A stretch of 8,772 nt of DNA. It comes from 2-12-FULL-41-17 sp964562855. Lineage in GTDB: Bacteria > Patescibacteriota > Microgenomatia > Curtissbacterales > GWA2-41-24. The notes below the pieces were generated by a model that was given only the letters and a program-made list of their open reading frames with translations, was not told the DNA's origin and made no database searches. The stretch's first letter is position 1. Each line of letters opens with the position of its first letter. The position numbers were made by a program, and so were the translations under genes. The stretch spans positions 1 through 8,772 of the forward strand of contig CAZLVB010000032.1 in NCBI GenBank assembly GCA_964562855.1. Reading direction: 5' to 3'. Below, piece after piece: positions 5,257-8,772 of this stretch.

Positions 5257-7017
5257 ATGTTGAAAGAGCGACCGACTTTAATTCCACCGGAAGCCGATAT
5301 GTCAAGGAATCTCCTTGAGGATGGCTTGCGCAAGGGGAAGCCCGATCTGCTTTCTTTGATTGGCAGGTTGCCTAAGCCGATTAGGAGGATTGCCCAGATA
5401 AGCATTACTAGCGGATCAATCGGACTTTTTCTTGCTGCCTGCCAGGAGGACAATTCTCCACCGGATGGTGGTTCGCAACCAAATGTGCCGAAGCCGGAAA
5501 GCTTAGTTTATCAGCTGCCGGTGTATTCAGAAGACATTGCCGAGCCATGGTATTTGACAGGCGGGCCTCACTCTGACGGTTTGTCCTCTGGTGTTCGCTA
5601 CGCTGTGGATTTTGCCTCAAGGGAAGTTCGGCCATGCCCGGGTTCGGAGATCGACCTTGAGCATTTTGCGGCGGCCTCGGAAGACGGAGAGGTTATTTTG
5701 CCTTCCGAAGATGAGGAGAAAAACAGGAAAAACCACAGCGTTGTCGAAATCAGACACGCAGACGGCACGATTACCGGCTACATGCACCTTGCCAATATTC
5801 AGGTGGATTTGGGACAAAGGGTTGAACAAGGCGACATTTTAGGTAATCTTTCCTGCGAATCTCCTCCGGGAGGTAAAAGTGAAGGCCAACATGTCCATTT
5901 TTACCGCAAAGGTGCAGACGGCAAACCGATACCGATTGCGGGCATGTATTTATCCGGCTGGCAAATCGCGGAATTGTCCCGAAATTACGACGGCACGATG
6001 TCAAGTCCCGGCGAGGAGGTGCGCACCGCCGACAGGCGCCGCTGCGGGCCAGATGCAGATTCGATTATAAGTTGCGGGGGAATTCGCAACGATTTGGTTA
6101 TCGGCAGGGTTCTGGGGACGACTGTGGGTTCGCCTATACCTAGTCTGACCCCCGGTGCTACCGAGACTGAAGCCGTCAAATGCTACTCATTTGCGACGGT
6201 AGGCTGTCCGGCGCCGGATCTGGACCTTAAATTATCAGACGGACAGATGGTTAAACTTAGCGATTACAAAGGCAGGCCAACGGTCTTTTTCTTACATGGA
6301 TTTGGGTGTGGCTCTTGCGTTTTTGAATTGGATAGTTTGCTAAATCTCAAAACCCAATATCCCGAACTACAGATTTTGACTATTCACGATGGTAGCGTTC
6401 AAAAACTTACGGAGAAGACAAACCCCGTTTTCTTTTGGGATTACACAAGCGGGCCGGATTCTTTAGACGGCAAATATCGCCCTTCGGGTTTACCTTCGGC
6501 TTATTACATCGACCGTGATTGGATTGTTCAGAGGATCGAATTCGGCTGGCGCAGTGTTGGCAAAGCCAGAGAGAGGGACATTAGCGATTTGGTGGCCGGC
6601 AGGCCGCTTTTTCGGCCACCGCAATTTGAGAGTAGAGAACCGTTCAGCTTTCCGCGGCCCTCCTCGGGGATTTATGATATTCAAAAATTAGGCGGTATGG
6701 CCGTAATTGCATTTAAATTTGACCAGCAAAAGCTCGACCCTCTGCTTTCGTTAATGCTTCCGGAGATTCCCGGCCCGGAGGAGGATCATATTACCGAAAT
6801 AATCGATAAATTGACACAAGCGGGTAGAATTGTAGCGGATTCTTATTGTACAGATGGTGACCAAATTGTTTTTGAATTCATGAGGCAACTGGCAAACTAC
6901 ACCAACTCAAAAGCTGCCGATTATGCTTATGAGGGCTTTTTGGATCCAACAACTTATATCAATTTGGCGGATGCCTTTAATCCGGCCTGTCCGATAACGC
7001 ATTTTCCGACAGATTAA
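5257..7017 (+). CDS. Lipoprotein fusing M23 metallopeptidase and TlpA-like thioredoxin domains
   Basis: The product has 586 residues. A basic stretch (KPIRRIAQ) and hydrophobic segment end in the lipobox LAAC with C62, so it is exported and lipidated. An M23 (LytM-type) zinc peptidase domain covers about residues 85-235: H105 and D118 (GPHSDG, YAVDF), H177 in YMHL, and H212/H214 in QHVHF. M23 enzymes cut peptidoglycan cross-links. Residues about 312-445 form a redoxin/TlpA-like domain: PAPDLDL, C351-G-S-C354, and the probable cis-proline P413 in GLPSAYYID. The last 130 residues are unrecognised and contain C531 and C578. There are ten cysteines besides the lipobox. ATG 5257 is chosen over an in-frame TTG at 5248 because of the promoter position; the N-region is long, so ATG 5299 is also possible. 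The next gene starts one base after the stop. Confidence 0.88.
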   Translation: MLKERPTLIPPEADMSRNLLEDGLRKGKPDLLSLIGRLPKPIRRIAQISITSGSIGLFLAACQEDNSPPDGGSQPNVPKPESLVYQLPVYSEDIAEPWYLTGGPHSDGLSSGVRYAVDFASREVRPCPGSEIDLEHFAAASEDGEVILPSEDEEKNRKNHSVVEIRHADGTITGYMHLANIQVDLGQRVEQGDILGNLSCESPPGGKSEGQHVHFYRKGADGKPIPIAGMYLSGWQIAELSRNYDGTMSSPGEEVRTADRRRCGPDADSIISCGGIRNDLVIGRVLGTTVGSPIPSLTPGATETEAVKCYSFATVGCPAPDLDLKLSDGQMVKLSDYKGRPTVFFLHGFGCGSCVFELDSLLNLKTQYPELQILTIHDGSVQKLTEKTNPVFFWDYTSGPDSLDGKYRPSGLPSAYYIDRDWIVQRIEFGWRSVGKARERDISDLVAGRPLFRPPQFESREPFSFPRPSSGIYDIQKLGGMAVIAFKFDQQKLDPLLSLMLPEIPGPEEDHITEIIDKLTQAGRIVADSYCTDGDQIVFEFMRQLANYTNSKAADYAYEGFLDPTTYINLADAFNPACPITHFPTD

Positions 7018-7018
7018 A

Positions 7019-8266
7019 ATGACCAGTGAATATTGGCAAAAAATTTTAGCGGCCCAAATTCCCAGAAGAAGGCTTCTTAAAATTGCCGGTTTAGGGGGTA
7101 CTGCTTTGGGTGCAGCTGCGCTGGCCGCTGCCTGTGGCGGGGGAGAGAACGGACCGGCAAGAACGCCGGCTGTCAATATTTCCCCGGGAAGGTCACCTAG
7201 TGAACTTTCGCCTTCCGTGACGCCTCTCTTGTCTGATGAAACTGCTGCGTCAACTATAACTCCGGAAGCAACAGGCGGCGCAGAATATGTCAATTCCGAA
7301 AGGGCAATACTTGACCTTGGCAATATGGAGGTGGCGGTTGTGGGCTGGGAAGAAACGAAACTGACTACAGATGTACACAATGTCAACCCGGCGGATTACA
7401 AAATGGTTCTAGTCCAGACAATATGGCGCAATAAAAGCGACGTTTTCCTTTCCAGACGTTTAGTGAAGGATGTCGAGGATTATTACAGATTCTACGTTGG
7501 TGAGGAGCGAAAATACTGGGGATATGGTCAAACCTTCCAGTATCTTGATTGGGGCGGTGCAAATAATGTTCCTTATATAACCAATGGAGCGTCGCAAACA
7601 GCTTTCGACAAATTTCCGGTAAATGTCTGGATAGGCGATCAAGTTAGCAATATTCCCCCTGGCTTTGGTATTCCGATGGGCATTCTTGCCGACGTACCCA
7701 AAAATGAACATAATTACGGTTTTATCGTGGAGCCTGAACAACAAGGCTTGGCCAACCCAAGCGGAATAACCCGGGGTGAAATGGGAGTAATTATGATCGA
7801 CCCCGAAAAATTTCTAAGAAGAGGGGAGATTGCCGCCGATTTTGGGCTGATCGATAAAAGCATACAGCCAAAACAAGCCGGCGAGGAGGCGGTTTTGGAA
7901 GGTTACATGAGCGTTAGACTGGTCAGTGCCCATGATTCCGCAACCAGTACGGGGAAGAAGACCAATAATCTGCTTTTTAGTATCACAAATATATCAAACG
8001 ATTACTTAGGCAATCCAAGTCGAAACATGGAGATTTTGGTTTATCTTGCAGACGGCCGGGTAGTCCCATACCTTGATTTGGTGAACCTAGGCGACGATTA
8101 TCCCGCGCCCGGTGAAACTCAGAGCTATGATTTTATGGTGGGAATAGAAAGACCTCCGCAGGGTTATGAAACTTTTGGCGCGCCATTTTATCAAAATTAC
8201 GATTTGGCAGGAGCAAAGGTTCTTTTTATGGCCTACAACCGTTGGGGTCTTTGGCAGCTGCCTTGA
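7019..8266 (+). CDS. Tat-like signal lipoprotein with two Ig-like (DUF4352-like) regions
   Basis: The 415-residue product begins with a twin-arginine-like signal, IPRRRLLKIAGLGG (R16-R18), and a hydrophobic alanine-rich stretch. A lipobox AAAC follows with C39, then GGG, so a lipidated surface protein is expected. C39 is the only cysteine. A serine/threonine/proline-rich linker covers about residues 43-85. Two beta-rich regions follow: about 95-235 (VQTIWRNKSDVFLSRRLV) and 290-400 (LLFSITNISNDYLGN, VYLADGRVVPYLDL, PAPGETQSYDF). Their pattern of N-x-S turns and a late PGE resembles DUF4352-type Ig-like domains; this is a pattern match, not a confident assignment. No catalytic motif is apparent. 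It starts one base after the peptidase-thioredoxin gene, so the two are probably co-expressed. Confidence 0.8.
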   Translation: MTSEYWQKILAAQIPRRRLLKIAGLGGTALGAAALAAACGGGENGPARTPAVNISPGRSPSELSPSVTPLLSDETAASTITPEATGGAEYVNSERAILDLGNMEVAVVGWEETKLTTDVHNVNPADYKMVLVQTIWRNKSDVFLSRRLVKDVEDYYRFYVGEERKYWGYGQTFQYLDWGGANNVPYITNGASQTAFDKFPVNVWIGDQVSNIPPGFGIPMGILADVPKNEHNYGFIVEPEQQGLANPSGITRGEMGVIMIDPEKFLRRGEIAADFGLIDKSIQPKQAGEEAVLEGYMSVRLVSAHDSATSTGKKTNNLLFSITNISNDYLGNPSRNMEILVYLADGRVVPYLDLVNLGDDYPAPGETQSYDFMVGIERPPQGYETFGAPFYQNYDLAGAKVLFMAYNRWGLWQLP

Positions 8267-8274
8267 AGGCATGA

Positions 8275-8341
8275 CCCTTCGGTGTAACTCAGGGTGAACC
8301 CTTCGGTGGTCGAAGGGTTCACCTTTCGACTTTGCTCAGGG
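8275..8341. repeat. Cluster of the CCCTTCG/CTCAGGG palindromic repeat
   Basis: Three partial units lie head to tail. CCCTTCGGTGTAACTCAGGG covers 8275-8294. A hairpin follows in which GGTGAACCCTTCG (8293-8305) pairs perfectly with CGAAGGGTTCACC (8311-8323) around a five-base loop. CTTTCGACTTTGCTCAGGG covers 8323-8341. These are reverse complements of the CCTGAG...TCGAAGGG copies at 9-30 and 985-1032. The 13-bp hairpin, starting 27 bases after the lipoprotein stop, could end or stabilise that transcript, but no T-run follows it. Confidence 0.7.
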
Positions 8342-8371
8342 TTGACAGCACGTTTTCGTTTGGGGTTCAAT
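8342..8371 (+). promoter_or_regulatory. Candidate promoter of the 38-residue membrane peptide gene
   Basis: TTGACA (8342-8347) directly abuts the last repeat unit. TTCAAT (8366-8371, four of six) follows after 18 bases. The implied start is at about 8378-8380, coinciding with ATG 8380. The -10 is weak; a TAAAAT lies slightly further on. Confidence 0.3.
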
Positions 8372-8379
8372 AAAATTGG

Positions 8380-8496
8380 ATGAGTGTTCCCAATAGACTT
8401 AATAGATTCACTGCTTTTAAACCGCCTTCAGTTCAGCTTGCCGTACTTTTGACTATCGCCACCATTTTTCTTCTGGTCAGCCTGCTGTTTCTGTAA
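8380..8496 (+). CDS. Very small single-span membrane peptide, 38 residues
   Basis: ATG 8380 to TAA 8494-8496 encodes 38 residues. The start MSVPNRLNRFTAFKPP carries positive charges. One hydrophobic segment runs from about residue 18 to the end (VQLAVLLTIATIFLLVSLLF). It resembles a signal anchor with N-in topology. There is no Shine-Dalgarno sequence, but a promoter-like TTGACA lies at the expected distance for a leaderless transcript. Its architecture parallels the 50-residue membrane protein at 183-335. No family is recognised; short hydrophobic toxins or membrane-complex subunits look similar, and length alone cannot separate them. The coding assignment is moderately supported. Confidence 0.45.
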   Translation: MSVPNRLNRFTAFKPPSVQLAVLLTIATIFLLVSLLFL

Positions 8497-8515
8497 TGAT
8501 CGCGATTTTCTAGAG

Positions 8516-8521
8516 TATAAT
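8516..8521 (+). promoter_or_regulatory. Candidate -10 box of the DUF4258-like gene
   Basis: A perfect TATAAT lies 28 bases before ATG 8549. No convincing -35 box is present 16-18 bases upstream. A short AGCC/GGCT stem (8523-8535) followed by TTTC lies in the leader but is too small to call an attenuator. Confidence 0.35.
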
Positions 8522-8548
8522 TAGCCGAAAAGGCTTTTCTTCCGATTA

Positions 8549-8772
8549 ATGCAATTTGTCTACACAATCCACGCTAAGACTAAACTTAAACTACCCGAGA
8601 TTGTCAAGCTAGGAATTGATAAAGGGCAAATTGAAGGGATTGTCAAGAAGCCGGACATTATTGATAAATCTGAGGTGCCTGTTATAATAGCCATTGGAAA
8701 GTTGAATGAGAAACTATCGCTATGTGTAGCTTATAGAAAGGTGAATAAAAAGTTTAGGATCATTACTTTTTA
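8549..8772 (+). CDS. DUF4258-like protein, 3' end outside the window
   Basis: The frame is open from ATG 8549 to the window edge, giving 74 residues. The sequence begins MQFVYTIHAKTKLKLPEIVK. It continues with GIDKGQIEGIVKKPDII and ends with LCVAYRKVNKKFRIITF. The order matches DUF4258: an aromatic/histidine start, a helix whose residues lead into an I-x-x-I-x-x-P-D motif, then strands ending in a R-I-I-T-F-type strand. DUF4258 proteins have a RelE/BrnT-like small fold and often sit next to a DUF2283 gene in toxin-antitoxin-like pairs; any partner here lies beyond the window. Only a few residues are probably missing. Assignment is by pattern only. Confidence 0.6.
   Translation, partial: MQFVYTIHAKTKLKLPEIVKLGIDKGQIEGIVKKPDIIDKSEVPVIIAIGKLNEKLSLCVAYRKVNKKFRIITF

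Noticed and set aside
6907..7386. Minus-strand ORF of 159 codons
   Set aside because: It lies wholly opposite the end of the peptidase-redoxin gene and the start of the Tat-type lipoprotein gene, both of which have clear protein signatures; its composition is what an antisense frame would give.
8293..8323. Rho-independent terminator after the lipoprotein operon
   Set aside because: The 13-bp hairpin is strong, but no T-run follows and the stem is explained by oppositely oriented repeat units. It may still affect transcript ends.

Overview
The window looks like a piece of a bacterial chromosome, most plausibly from a Patescibacteria (CPR) lineage, perhaps Microgenomates-like. The clues are two tRNA genes without an encoded CCA, very small single-span membrane proteins, a sortase, a PEGA-domain membrane protein, a free-standing four-helix-bundle (23S intervening-sequence type) gene, a DUF4258-like gene, and dispersed short palindromic repeats. 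Ribosome binding sites are mostly absent. A Tat-type lipoprotein signal would also fit Chloroflexota, so the assignment is tentative.

Bases 1-1737 (plus strand) hold tRNA-Pro(CGG), a 50-residue membrane protein, a 140-residue membrane-anchored protein of unknown function, tRNA-Arg(CCT) behind a repeated, hairpin-rich leader, and a sortase preceded by two tandem copies of a short repeat. Bases 1736-3467 hold two minus-strand genes: a four-helix-bundle protein flanked by degenerate inverted AT-rich repeats, and a membrane-anchored PEGA/beta-propeller protein whose coding sequence carries a palindrome and a tandem 7-mer.

Bases 3644-5168 are a visibly AT-richer two-gene cassette: a TauD-like Fe(II)/2-oxoglutarate dioxygenase overlapping a HAD-IIB phosphatase by 32 bases. 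The dioxygenase has the only good Shine-Dalgarno-like sequence noticed in the window, which together with its composition suggests horizontal acquisition. The substrate is unknown.

Bases 5257-8266 are a tight two-gene operon of exported lipoproteins. The first fuses an M23 metallopeptidase domain to a TlpA-like thioredoxin domain with a CGSC motif and ten cysteines besides the lipobox. The second has a Tat-like lipobox signal and two Ig-like (DUF4352-like) regions. This pair is the best candidate for an undescribed cell-envelope system: a surface hydrolase and redox protein with a partner lipoprotein.

Bases 8267-8772 contain a cluster of the short palindromic repeat, a 38-residue membrane peptide whose possible promoter partly lies at the repeat's edge, and the 5' part of a DUF4258-like gene that runs off the window. 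Several genes have promoter-like boxes ending only a few bases before the start codon, which suggests leaderless transcripts.
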